A program made the position numbers and the translations under genes. From Hymenobacter sp. YC55 (lineage in GTDB: Bacteria > Bacteroidota > Bacteroidia > Cytophagales > Hymenobacteraceae): a stretch of 64,000 nt of DNA. Location: the NCBI RefSeq assembly GCF_029433095.1, contig NZ_JARNTX010000003.1:124001-188000 (forward strand). Reading direction: 5' to 3'. This document shows positions 1 through 9,287 of the stretch, one piece after another (within the stretch, counting starts at the first letter, position 1; each line of letters starts with the position of its first letter). Below the pieces are notes generated by a model, which saw only the letters and a program-made list of their open reading frames with translations, ran no database searches and was not told the origin of the DNA.

Positions 1-156
1 ACGCGGCCACCTAGTTCGAAGTCGCTTCAGCCGAGAGCGGAATCGCGCGCCCCCAGGCAGCAGGTGCAACGGCCCGGTATCGGGCGCTTCGGCTATTCGT
101 TGGCCGTCCCCTACCGTTTGGTGGCGCGTGGCCATCGGCACTTGCTCTTAGCCAGT

Positions 157-1428
<1,272 letters not shown>

Positions 1429-1531
1429 AGCAGGGGTTAGGCAAGGTATGCTTGGTAGACGGATTTAACGCCCGATAGTTGAAGTAAGCGTCTACGCTCC
1501 TAAGCAAAATGTCAGCTCCGCCGCTATCCTG

Positions 1532-1735
1532 CTACCAATCCGAGTCCTCTAATTGGAAAATTCCATCAACCGTTACCTGCAAGACCTGCGCAATTTTAAA
1601 TGCCAGCAAGGTAGAAGGGATAAATTTACTGGTCTCAATAGCATTAATGGTTTGCCGGGAAACGTTGACTCTATCGGCTAACTCGGCTTGGGTCAGGTTA
1701 TGGCGCGCGCGTTCCAGTTTAATCAGGTTTTTCAT
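1532..1735 (-). CDS. Small XRE-family helix-turn-helix regulator
   Basis: A 67-residue protein that is almost entirely one HTH_3 domain (residues 5-58; LTQAELADRVNVSRQTINAIE is the helix-turn-helix). Stand-alone proteins of this size usually act as dimeric repressors of their own operon. It starts only 6 bp after the stop of the upstream membrane-protein gene, so the two are almost certainly cotranscribed. Pairs of a small XRE regulator and a small multi-pass membrane protein are common in bacteria, but what they sense is generally unknown. The palindromes at 2158-2183 are the obvious operator candidates. Confidence 0.88.
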   Translation of the reverse strand: MKNLIKLERARHNLTQAELADRVNVSRQTINAIETSKFIPSTLLAFKIAQVLQVTVDGIFQLEDSDW

Positions 1736-1741
1736 TACCCG

Positions 1742-2140
1742 CTACTCTCGGTGCTTGAGATAGTGAAAGGTCGCTAGCGCCAGTAGCAGGACGATGACCA
1801 GCGCTTGATAAGCCGAAAGAGATTGAATTAACTTGCTGGAATCAGGTTCTGGCAAACTTAACACCAAGTAATTAATAAGGTGGGTAATGCCAAGCCCTAC
1901 CGGAAGGGCCCAGGTAAGAGCCTTAAATTTAAGTTGGTGCACGCGTTCGTCATCTATCTTTTCCTTGGAAAAAAAGAGAAAGGTCAACCCCCAACAGCCT
2001 AGTCCGGTGAGCAGATTAAGATCGAAGAGTTGATAACGCCAATACTTGGAAAAAAAGGCGTAAAAGCCCCAAAGGATACAAACTATACCCACCATTTTCA
2101 TCTTATGGGAATAAGGAAACACCTTGCGTGCCGTGTTCAT
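1742..2140 (-). CDS. Small four-helix membrane protein of XRE pair
   Basis: A 132-residue protein with about four predicted membrane helices (near residues 13-31, 43-57, 72-88 and 108-126) and short basic loops. No catalytic motif is recognisable. It is the first gene of a two-gene unit with the XRE regulator directly downstream. By analogy with other such pairs it may modulate the activity of the regulator or be the repressed target; this is inference. The region is noticeably A+T-richer than the antiporter next to it, which hints at a separate origin. Confidence 0.7.
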   Translation of the reverse strand: MNTARKVFPYSHKMKMVGIVCILWGFYAFFSKYWRYQLFDLNLLTGLGCWGLTFLFFSKEKIDDERVHQLKFKALTWALPVGLGITHLINYLVLSLPEPDSSKLIQSLSAYQALVIVLLLALATFHYLKHRE

Positions 2141-2157
2141 AACCAGTGAAGCTTGTA

Positions 2158-2183
2158 TACTTTAAAGTAAAGTAAACTTTACT
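2158..2183. promoter_or_regulatory. Overlapping palindromes, candidate XRE operator
   Basis: Two overlapping inverted repeats lie 18-43 bp upstream of the membrane-protein start at 2140. One is a perfect 12-bp palindrome, TACTTTAAAGTA (2158-2169). The other has 7-bp arms AGTAAAG/CTTTACT with a TAAA spacer (2166-2183). Position and symmetry fit an operator bound by the small XRE protein encoded in the same unit. The rest of the gap to 2442 holds nothing I recognise. Confidence 0.45.
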
Positions 2184-2442
2184 AAAAGACAAGTTTATAA
2201 GCCATTATTGTAAGGCGCATAAATCAAACGACGAGCTCGGATTTGTTTGCCTTTGCCATAAGACTACAAGGGGGTGCCCAGCTGACTCATCGTTTATAGT
2301 CTATTAGCCCTTTTCAAACGGTGAAAGTGTTATTAACCTAGGAATTAAGGATACAGGAGGAGCAGAGACACAGAATAATCAACTTAGTTACCTAATGAGG
2401 CAGGTAAAATTCTTGGCCGAGCAAGCAGTATGGCCCGGCATG

Positions 2443-4113
2443 TTATCTTAGTTCTAAAAGTAGTACCCGTACATCGGGGTTCGGATTGCCATCGGTGGGT
2501 ACGTAGCGCTGCCGCACGGTTCCGATCTGCTGCAGGTGCTTGGTGAGCTGTTCGACGCCGTAGCCCTCGCGGAAATCGTGGCCCTGATAGTACCAGGCGG
2601 GCTGCCCGCCGTAATCGCCCTGGTTCATGTCCACGCCACTGTAAATCACCCACACGCGCTTTGGGTTGGGCGCGGAGTAGAGATCGGCATCCACCCGGGC
2701 GAAGTAGGCGGGGTAATTGTCAAGCTCGTAGCGCCGGTCCGGATCCACTACCGCCGAGAAAGGAAGCGCGTCCGCTGCTTTATAGAACGTGTAACCGGCC
2801 GCCGCATTCCAGTACACGTAGACGCCATCCCCGGCCCGGTAGTGCTGGCGTACGAACTGCAGGGCGTCGCGGTAATACGACATTTTGTAGCCGCTCAGCA
2901 GGTAAGGAGACAACGTCTGCGCTACGGCATTCTTCAAGGCGCCAGCCAGCAGCAACACGGTCAACCCATAGCCGGCATAGCGGAGGAAGGTTGATTTATG
3001 GCGCAGATACTCACTGCCGGCGGCCAGTAGCAGGATGACGAAGGGAGCCAGGAAAACTACCATGCGTTCGTAGAACGGGTAGCGGTGCAGGGCCGAGGCC
3101 GCCACGACGAGCAGCAGGCTGCCAGCGAGTAGAACGAGATACCGCTTATCGGCTCGCCAGAAATAAAGCATGCCCGCCCCCGCGAGCAGCACCGGCACGA
3201 GGGTCATGCGCTGCACAAAGCGCCGCAGATAGGCATTTTCCACCAGCTCATCCCACCACGTTAAGCCCAGGGGGGTATGAAAAAACACCACTGCTTTCTT
3301 GAGCAGCCATACCGCGCCCGCCACGGGTTGCAGGGGCACGTAGCCATCATACTTATAGAAGAAGAACACCAGCCAGCCCGCTTCCGACCCCGGCTTGGCA
3401 TAAAGAAAGTAACTCAGGGCAAAGCTTACCAGCCACATACTAAACGGCAAACTCACGCGCCGAAGGGCCGACCCCTGCCGCTTGAGCAGGTACTCCCCAC
3501 CGACCACCAGGGCCATGCCAGCCAAGACAAAGATGCTCGGGTACGAAAACCAGACGGCCAGGCTGCCGCCCAGGCCCCAGCGCAGCAAGTCAGCCCAACT
3601 CGTAGCATAGCGGTAGCGCCCGTAGAGCCAGAGCAGCAGCAGGGTCACCATCAAATCCGTGCCATAGGGTTTGGCTTCGACCGCGTGGTAGATGAGGGGA
3701 GTGGCCAAGGCGAGCAGCGCCAGGGCCACGAGCGCGCCGAAGGGCCGTAAAAAGTAGCGGGTGACGGGCACCAACAAGAACAAGGAAGCAATACCGGTCA
3801 GCAGCGAAAACAGGCGTAAAGCCAGTTCCGAGTTGCCAAAGAGAACGACGAACAGATGAGAGCTCAATAAGTAGCCGAGGGGGGCTTTCTGCAGATACGG
3901 CAGGGGCTTGCCCTGCAACAGTTCTTGAAAGCTCAGGTCCACGATGCCGGCATTGAGGTAGATCTCATCGGTCCACAGCGAACGATTGTAGAAGTAATGA
4001 AATAGCCTCAGGCCAATGCCTACCAAGAGCAGTAAACCGGTGGCTAAAGCATAACCAGCAGAGGGGGTGCGCGTTGGCACAACCAGGGTATCCGATCGGA
4101 GTTGAGCGAGCAT
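2443..4113 (-). CDS. ArnT/PMT-like glycosyltransferase, GT39 family
   Basis: A 556-residue integral membrane glycosyltransferase of the GT-C fold, expected to move a sugar from a polyprenyl-phosphate donor to an acceptor on the periplasmic side of the inner membrane. The diagnostic acidic motif of the first periplasmic loop is visible as WTDEIY near residue 50, followed by ten or more hydrophobic helices (to about residue 400) and a soluble C-terminal domain. Length suits the family. The gene is monocistronic. Its start lies about 250 bp downstream of leader copy A, whose promoter it is predicted to use, which makes it a coregulated partner of the acyltransferase at 6665. Acceptor and sugar are unknown. 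Confidence 0.85.
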   Translation of the reverse strand: MLAQLRSDTLVVPTRTPSAGYALATGLLLLVGIGLRLFHYFYNRSLWTDEIYLNAGIVDLSFQELLQGKPLPYLQKAPLGYLLSSHLFVVLFGNSELALRLFSLLTGIASLFLLVPVTRYFLRPFGALVALALLALATPLIYHAVEAKPYGTDLMVTLLLLWLYGRYRYATSWADLLRWGLGGSLAVWFSYPSIFVLAGMALVVGGEYLLKRQGSALRRVSLPFSMWLVSFALSYFLYAKPGSEAGWLVFFFYKYDGYVPLQPVAGAVWLLKKAVVFFHTPLGLTWWDELVENAYLRRFVQRMTLVPVLLAGAGMLYFWRADKRYLVLLAGSLLLVVAASALHRYPFYERMVVFLAPFVILLLAAGSEYLRHKSTFLRYAGYGLTVLLLAGALKNAVAQTLSPYLLSGYKMSYYRDALQFVRQHYRAGDGVYVYWNAAAGYTFYKAADALPFSAVVDPDRRYELDNYPAYFARVDADLYSAPNPKRVWVIYSGVDMNQGDYGGQPAWYYQGHDFREGYGVEQLTKHLQQIGTVRQRYVPTDGNPNPDVRVLLLELR

Positions 4114-4364
4114 AAGTTGAAAGTAGAGTCATAGTAGTTCCGCTTGCCTGACAAGCGGGACTAACCGATAGGCAACCGAGCAGCGGTAGCAACCAGCACG
4201 AGCGCGCAAGGATAGCTTACCGGAGGTAAGGAGGGAATTAACGAGGGAAGAAGGAGCAACTTGCCGAGTTGACACGGCATGCAGGCAAGCGCTCGATCCC
4301 GGCACCTAGCACACCACTAAGCGGGAAAGGGGACAGGGGAGGGTGGCCCGAGAGCAAAGAATGG

Positions 4365-4504
4365 GGCGCACGAGCTCGTCTACGGGGTGGTGCCGCAGGG
4401 ACATAAGAGGAGAGCTCCGGTGCACGCAAGGTGGACCGGCCGAGGGAATCGGCTCGAGCAGAGGAAAGGCTTACGACCGTGCGGCTAAAATCACATTGGA
4501 GTAG
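4365..4504 (-). ncRNA. Structured leader RNA, copy A (upstream of GT39 gene)
   Basis: Read on the minus strand from 4504, this matches 6246-6385 on the plus strand. The core 4380-4504 is identical at 122 of 125 positions without gaps; weaker similarity continues to 4365. It encodes no convincing protein and lies between promoter 4523-4553 and the glycosyltransferase start. Predicted fold: a closing stem GCCGCA/TGCGGC enclosing hairpin GCCGA-TTCCC-TCGGC and hairpin GGTcCAC-CTTGC-GTGcACC. It may be a cis-regulatory leader or riboswitch-like element. It resembles no RNA family I can name. Confidence 0.55.
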
Positions 4505-4522
4505 AAGGGAACTAGTGGCAAG

Positions 4523-4553
4523 CAAAGATGAACGCCAGCGCTTACTAATCCAA
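4523..4553 (-). promoter_or_regulatory. Bacteroidota-type promoter for leader A / GT39
   Basis: On the minus strand a TTG (-33 element, 4553-4551) is followed by 20 nt and then CATCTTTG (4530-4523), one base from the TAnnTTTG consensus. Transcription would start just before leader copy A. The same TTG-N20-CATCTTTG arrangement precedes leader copy B at 6196-6226. Confidence 0.6.
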
Positions 4554-5255
4554 GATTTTAATACTTATTTAATAATAGATTTAACTATTCAAGTGCATAT
4601 ATGCGAAGTAGAGCCGAAAGCTAATTCGGTTTAGCACGCTAATAGGTCTTTAAACTGTCCAATCCACCTGTCCCTAGGGTAAGCAGGTAAGTAGGTAAGC
4701 CTTTTTGTCAAGTAGGGGCGACGATACTTCGCTATTGACCTCCCGTAAAAGCTATTGGCACTTATTGCTCCCTTACCTGACCTCTTGTTGGGTAGCAAAA
4801 GAAATGAGCTTATTTAAAAATATTGTGATTATGTTATACTTTTGCTTGTAATAATGCAGGGCCTCAGCCGTACTTTATTTTTTACTCCCCCGTGACCTAA
4901 CGGTTGGGGAGGTTGCCCGGACTGATAGATTTTCAGTCTTGGGGTAACTACGCATTCCCTTTATCCAAGGGGGCTGGCAACTCAGTGGACTATCTTTTCT
5001 GGCAAGCGGCTTCGCTGCAAGGCTACTGTTCTTGGGTCGGACCGTTTGGTTGGCCGCTGCATGTTCACTAAACAGGAAGAGTTACCTGCTCTGGTTGCCG
5101 CAACTGCGGCGCGACCGGCACTTCCGTGACCGCGTGTACGCCGGCCCCCCTCCTTGCTTGCCCTTCCCTGTTAAACTTCGTCCTGCACCACCTAGATTAA
5201 GTTCAGAGGGGAGGAAGACTATTTGTTGGTAGCTCATATTGCTTTTTACCCTCGT
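4554..5255. other. Non-coding stretch inside the inverted-repeat segment
   Basis: About 700 bp between promoter A and the DksA-like gene. It is A+T-rich to about 4900 and more G+C-rich afterwards. The short open frames here (for example 5032-5232) show no family resemblance. I see no gene in it. Confidence 0.4.
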
Positions 5256-5588
5256 ATGCTGACCGAGCAAACCCTGGACATCGTGCCCATACTTCAGGCC
5301 GAGATTACCGCTACCGAAGCGCAGATTGCGCAGCTTCAAGCTAAACGCGTCTTTGTGCCTCCTAAAAAGGAAACCAATCGCCGTTCGCGGCTCGAAGCCA
5401 TCAATCAGCGACAACTACAGGAGGCGGCTTTGCGCCAAGCCATTAACCGGCTTCCGCAGTTGCAGCAATTGCTGAGCACGTTCTCCTTGCTTGGGGAGGT
5501 ACGCTGCAGCCGCTGCGAACAAGCGATTCCGCTACGTCGCCTGTTGCTGCTGCCGCAGACGCGTTTGTGCGCCCCGTGTGCCCGCTGA
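5256..5588 (+). CDS. DksA/TraR-type C4 zinc-finger protein
   Basis: A 110-residue protein. Residues 7-80 are helical and rich in Glu, Gln and Ala, with coiled-coil character. The C-terminal 30 residues carry a C4 zinc ribbon, CSRC...RRL...P...LCAPC, which follows the DksA/TraR pattern (CxxC, a downstream Arg-Leu and Pro, then CxxC). Such proteins bind in the secondary channel of RNA polymerase and alter transcription initiation. An in-frame TTG exists at 5223, but the ATG at 5256 is the better start. It is alone on the plus strand inside the segment bracketed by leader copies A and B, and a terminator follows. The family call rests mainly on the ribbon. Confidence 0.65.
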   Translation: MLTEQTLDIVPILQAEITATEAQIAQLQAKRVFVPPKKETNRRSRLEAINQRQLQEAALRQAINRLPQLQQLLSTFSLLGEVRCSRCEQAIPLRRLLLLPQTRLCAPCAR

Positions 5589-5645
5589 GCCGTTTAGCCC
5601 GCCGTGCACCATTGTTGTATTGAAGGGGTTTCCATTGCAATAAAG

Positions 5646-5677
5646 AAGAGCCTGCTCGTCAGCTCTCGCAGGCTCTT
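5646..5677 (+). terminator. Hairpin terminator after DksA-like gene
   Basis: Stem AAGAGCCTGC / GCAGGCTCTT (10 bp, perfect) with a 12-nt loop, 58 bp after the stop of the DksA-like gene. There is no strong T-run on either side. Confidence 0.55.
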
Positions 5678-6195
5678 GCAAGAAATATTCATCTCCCTGC
5701 TGGTTATGGCTTCGTTGAAACCGTGGATTTTTCAGTCTTTATTCCCCTGGCACTCGTTGTTCCAAACTGCTTTCCCGGACCGACCCTGGCAAAGACCAGC
5801 GCCGAGGGACTACCGGGGTTGGCGCGTGATTTGGCCCACCCCCCTTATTGCGGTTGATTGGGTTACTTGGCGACAGGCAGGCCTGCTTCCCCGTGCCTTG
5901 CAAACTGTTTGAAGCCAGACCCCGTCCTAGTGTAAGTATACACCCCGGCCTCTAACTGAAAAGCGACGAGGCGAGGCGAAGCAGGTACCCAAGTGAGGTA
6001 CTGTTGAAAACCTTATGCCGAAATTGGTTTTTTCAGGGAAAACGAGTTTACCTCAACAACAGACTCCAGCATGGTAATCAACAACTAATGAACAAGCTAC
6101 TTCCTTTTTTTATAGAAACTTGTTTATCTTATTTTAGCTTTAACCTGTTTTACTAATTGAATAATTCAACTACAATTAAATAGTTTAATTATTAC
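5678..6195. other. Non-coding A+T-rich stretch
   Basis: About 520 bp between the terminator and promoter B. Composition becomes strongly A+T-rich from about 6090. A frame spanning 5604-5912 has no signal, domain or codon pattern that supports it. I see no gene. Confidence 0.4.
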
Positions 6196-6226
6196 TTGAC
6201 TTGGAAGTAGTAAAATTCCATCTTTG
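6196..6226 (+). promoter_or_regulatory. Bacteroidota-type promoter for leader B / acyltransferase
   Basis: TTG at 6196-6198, a 20-nt spacer, then CATCTTTG at 6219-6226. It has the same -7 octamer and spacing as the promoter of leader copy A. The 19 nt that follow are also related to those after promoter A, so promoter and leader are duplicated as a unit. Confidence 0.6.
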
Positions 6227-6245
6227 TTGAACACTACCCCCTCCT

Positions 6246-6385
6246 CTACTCCAATGTGATTTTAGCCGCACGGTCGTAAGCCTTTCCTCTGCTCGAGCCG
6301 ATACTCTCGGCCGGTCCACTTTGCGTGCACCGGAGCTCTCCTCTTATGTCCCTGCGGCACCACCCCGTAGATGAGCGCGCGCGCC
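6246..6385 (+). ncRNA. Structured leader RNA, copy B (upstream of acyltransferase)
   Basis: This is the inverted partner of copy A; the core 6246-6370 has three substitutions in 125 bp. Predicted elements: closing stem 6265-6270 with 6353-6358 (GCCGCA/TGCGGC), hairpin 6297-6301/6307-6311 (GCCGA/TCGGC, loop TACTC), and hairpin 6313-6319/6325-6331 (GGTcCAC/GTGcACC, loop TTTGC). The substitutions between copies are two in the first loop and one in the second; none is in a stem. About 280 nt of further untranslated sequence separates it from the acyltransferase start at 6665. Confidence 0.55.
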
Positions 6386-6664
6386 TTGCCTCCCGGCTCA
6401 GGCTGCCTCTCCCTACTCCTTCCTCCTGATCGGTATGCGCTAGGCGCTTCCCGCCTACGCGGGTCAGCCCTTCCGAGCACGCCGTGTCCCCTCGGCTTGT
6501 TGTTCTTCCGCTTTCGGCAGGAAACGACGCGTCATGCCCTTGCTTTCCGGACGAACCGGGCTTTTAATAGCCCTGATCGGGTAGCCTTATGCCGTACCAG
6601 CCCGACCGCATTGCCCACTGCGCGCTGTTCCCCGCTCTCCCACCCCCTCTGTTCCACACCTGTT

Positions 6665-7831
6665 ATGCTAGCCCAAGATTCTACCCCCTCGCACGTCAAT
6701 AATTTCGACTTTTTACGCCTGCTCTTCGCCACCTTCGTCATCACGGGCCATTCCTACTACTTAGCCGGCGTACCGGAGCACGACTCGTTGTGGCTGTTCT
6801 CGCACGGGCAAGAAAAGTTCTCGAAGCTAGGCTTGTGGGGCTTTTTCGCCATTTCCGGCTATCTGATTACCAAAAGCCTGTTGCGCAGCCCTTCCTTGCC
6901 CGACTACTACTTCAAGCGGATGATCCGCGTTTTCCCCGCCCTGTGGGTGATGGTGGGCCTCACGCTGCTCGGGGTCTACTACTTGTTTGATTCCCGCCTC
7001 GGCTCGTACTGGCAAAATCACGCCGTGCCCCTGTACGGGTTGAACCTGGTGCTGCGCCTGCACACGAGCATTCCCGGCGTGTTCGCCCACAACCCCGTGC
7101 CCCACGTGCTTAACGGCTCGCTGTGGACCGTGCCCTACGAAGTGTTCTTTTACTTGCTGATTACCCCGCTCTTTTTTCTGCGCCACCACCTGGTGTGGTT
7201 GCGCGGCGTGGTGCTGGCAACTTTCGGCCTGCTGCTGGCCCTGCAGCTGACGGGGAACGTGTACTATCCCACCTATAAATTAGGCCTCATCGCCGACCAG
7301 ATCATTTTCCTGGGTCTCTTCTTCTCGGCCGGGGCCCTGCTGGCGCTGTTTCCGGCCTGGGTGCGCAACGCGCAGTGGCGCCAGCGCACCGTGATCGTCA
7401 CGGGCCTACTGCTGCTAACATTGCTCTACGGAGGTGGCTACACTTCTGCCCGGTTCGTGCTGATTCCGCTGTTCGTGATTGCCTTGGGCGAGAGCAACTA
7501 CCCGGTCCTGAGCTGGATCCGCCGCTACGGCGACATCAGCTACGGCGTCTATATCTGGGGCTGGCCCCTGCAGCAGGTGCTCGTGCACGTGCTGCACCCC
7601 TCCCAACCCGTGCTCGCGGTGCTGAGTGTACTGCTGGCCTGGGGCGTGGGTGCCTTGTCGTGGCACCTGATCGAAAAGCCCGCCCTGCAGCTCAAGTGGC
7701 GCCGGGCGGTACTGCCCCTTCCCGCGGTGGCAGTTAGCGAATGGCCCCGGGCGGTAGTTAGCCCTTTCATCGGTATCGCCCCCGCGCCGGTGCCGTCTTT
7801 GCGCGAGCGCCAACCCGTGGCCCACGACTAG
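6665..7831 (+). CDS. Acyltransferase 3 (OafA/YrhL-like) membrane protein
   Basis: A 388-residue membrane enzyme of the acyltransferase-3 family, which O-acylates sugars of lipopolysaccharide, capsule or exopolysaccharide. The N-terminus has the family layout NNFDFLRLLFATFVITGH, with the conserved His at about residue 30, and KRMIRVFPALW near residue 82 supplies the conserved Arg. Ten or so membrane helices follow. The reading frame is open from 6371, but the stretch before 6665 is the leader and has no membrane or domain character, so the ATG at 6665 is preferred. It is probably coregulated with the glycosyltransferase at 2443-4113 through the shared promoter and leader. A strong hairpin follows the gene. 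Confidence 0.88.
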   Translation: MLAQDSTPSHVNNFDFLRLLFATFVITGHSYYLAGVPEHDSLWLFSHGQEKFSKLGLWGFFAISGYLITKSLLRSPSLPDYYFKRMIRVFPALWVMVGLTLLGVYYLFDSRLGSYWQNHAVPLYGLNLVLRLHTSIPGVFAHNPVPHVLNGSLWTVPYEVFFYLLITPLFFLRHHLVWLRGVVLATFGLLLALQLTGNVYYPTYKLGLIADQIIFLGLFFSAGALLALFPAWVRNAQWRQRTVIVTGLLLLTLLYGGGYTSARFVLIPLFVIALGESNYPVLSWIRRYGDISYGVYIWGWPLQQVLVHVLHPSQPVLAVLSVLLAWGVGALSWHLIEKPALQLKWRRAVLPLPAVAVSEWPRAVVSPFIGIAPAPVPSLRERQPVAHD

Positions 7832-7904
7832 CTTAGGCCGCTCTCTTTCTTGCGCGTCAGGGCACCCTCGCCTCACGTGCAAAATGCCCCTGCGCTCAAC
7901 TACC

Positions 7905-7941
7905 CCCTTGGGCAGGGCTGCTGACGCATCCTGCCCAAGGG
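7905..7941 (+). terminator. Strong hairpin after acyltransferase
   Basis: Stem CCCTTGGGCAGG / CCTGCCCAAGGG, 12 bp perfect with a 13-nt loop, 74 bp after the acyltransferase stop. Its position argues that the next gene starts at 7986 and not at the earlier in-frame codon at 7884. Confidence 0.65.
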
Positions 7942-7985
7942 TAACCCTTGCCCTGTTATACCGCTCGTTTATTCGCTCTCCCGTT

Positions 7986-8825
7986 ATGTTTTTCCAACAA
8001 ATCCAGATCGACAATACGGCCATCTCCCTGGTCAAAGGCTTTTTACCGCAAGCCCGTGAATACCGGCACGTGTTTGCTTTACGCGAGCCCCAGCCCCTTA
8101 TCCGCGTTTTAGAAGGGTCCGTGCTGCGCCGGGAATACCGGCTCGAGACGCGAACAACTAATCCCGACCTGACCGGGCAGTATCTGCACGCCAGCATTCG
8201 CTTATCGTCTGCGGGAATTCTGCAAATCGAGGGGATCCTGTCTCCTGATCCGCACCGCTACCCCACGTGGCAAGACCCCGGGTTTGAGGCGATCCGGCTC
8301 CAGCCTTGCTTTCTTCGGGCCCCGCAGGACGAAAGCTTACGGCTGCCCGGGGCCGGCCTTTTGCAGCGCGGACTGCACTACAGAGACCAGCTTACGCCCG
8401 CAAAACTGCGCTGCGTCTGCGTCTGCGACCACTGCCAGCAGAGCTTTAGTGTGCAGCACCTGCATGCTGGCCAGGCGCGGGGACTGTATTTCTATTCCGA
8501 TGATAGTCACCAGACGCTCTTCGTGCCCACTAGTCGGTTGGTGCCGCTGCCCTCCCCTAGCCAACTTCGCGCGCAGCCCGCGTTCCTGCGGCAGCTAGAA
8601 GCGCAACTCCCGGTGCCTACGTACGGGAGCGGCGCCTACCGCTACTACAATCCGTTTCGGTGCCCACATTGTCGCGCTCTTTTCGTGGACTTCCTCGGCA
8701 ACCCCTTTCGCCGGGCCCAAGAGCAATACGGCTGTTACCTTTTGAATCACACCGTGCAGACCCTCGGCGAAGAAGACGAAGTCGCGTTCCAGCCAAGCCG
8801 TAACAGCGAGGTGTTCGCTGCCTAG
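7986..8825 (+). CDS. Conserved-looking protein with two CxxC pairs, function unknown
   Basis: A 279-residue soluble protein with no signal peptide or membrane segment. It has two widely spaced cysteine pairs, CVCDHCQQSF near residue 140 and RCPHCRALF near residue 225, which look like the two halves of one zinc knuckle or two rubredoxin-like knuckles. The stretch between them is rich in aromatic residues. I do not recognise a named family. It stands alone between terminators, next to the envelope glycan genes. Codon use is host-like and the frame is uninterrupted, so it is very likely real. A role in nucleic acid or metal binding would be a guess from the cysteines only. Confidence 0.7.
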   Translation: MFFQQIQIDNTAISLVKGFLPQAREYRHVFALREPQPLIRVLEGSVLRREYRLETRTTNPDLTGQYLHASIRLSSAGILQIEGILSPDPHRYPTWQDPGFEAIRLQPCFLRAPQDESLRLPGAGLLQRGLHYRDQLTPAKLRCVCVCDHCQQSFSVQHLHAGQARGLYFYSDDSHQTLFVPTSRLVPLPSPSQLRAQPAFLRQLEAQLPVPTYGSGAYRYYNPFRCPHCRALFVDFLGNPFRRAQEQYGCYLLNHTVQTLGEEDEVAFQPSRNSEVFAA

Positions 8826-8959
8826 GGATAAGACGCTCTTTTACCGAAACAGACAAACGATTAAAAAAATAGTACTACTTTCATCCCCCCCACGGTACCA
8901 GACCCCCTCAGGGCCGCGGGCGTTGCTTTTTCGCCCCTGCCCACCACACACCGCTTCTA

Positions 8960-9127
8960 ATGGAAACTGCATTACTCGTTTTACTCGTCCTGCTTTTGGG
9001 CTTAGCGACCTTCGTAGGTTTCTCGATCCGCCGCCACGCCCACGAAGTGGCGCGCAATCTGCGGGCCCACCAAGCCTACCAAGTCCAGCAAGCCACGGAA
9101 CAAGTAAAAGAAAAAGAACCGGCCTAA
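8960..9127 (+). CDS. Small single-pass membrane protein (55 aa)
   Basis: A short open frame encoding METALLVLLVLLLGLATF, one clear membrane helix (residues 4-21), followed by an Arg/His-rich junction and a Gln/Glu/Lys-rich amphipathic tail (residues 24-55). The layout is that of a bitopic small membrane protein with a cytoplasmic helical tail. It lies in the gap between the CxxC protein and the convergent SulP unit. No homologue is recalled; the case rests on hydrophobic pattern, ATG start and host-like codons. Confidence 0.5.
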   Translation: METALLVLLVLLLGLATFVGFSIRRHAHEVARNLRAHQAYQVQQATEQVKEKEPA

Positions 9128-9287
9128 GCCGGCCAGCGACTCGCCTTCTTCCCTCTTAGTAGAGGGTAATTCGGTTATAGGCTGATCCCCCCTTTTCCGA
9201 CGACCGGTAGCTAGGTTAACTACATCGGCTGGCGCTACCCTACCCACGTGGCTTTTGCGGGTTGTTCATCCCTCGCCTCGTTTACGG

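Noticed and set aside
4238..4525. Minus-strand 95-codon frame across leader copy A
   Set aside because: Not matched in length or frame by copy B, composition is unlike a protein, and the differences between copies follow RNA loops and not codon positions.
5604..5912. 102-codon frame after the DksA-like gene
   Set aside because: Runs through the terminator hairpin at 5646-5677 and shows no protein features.
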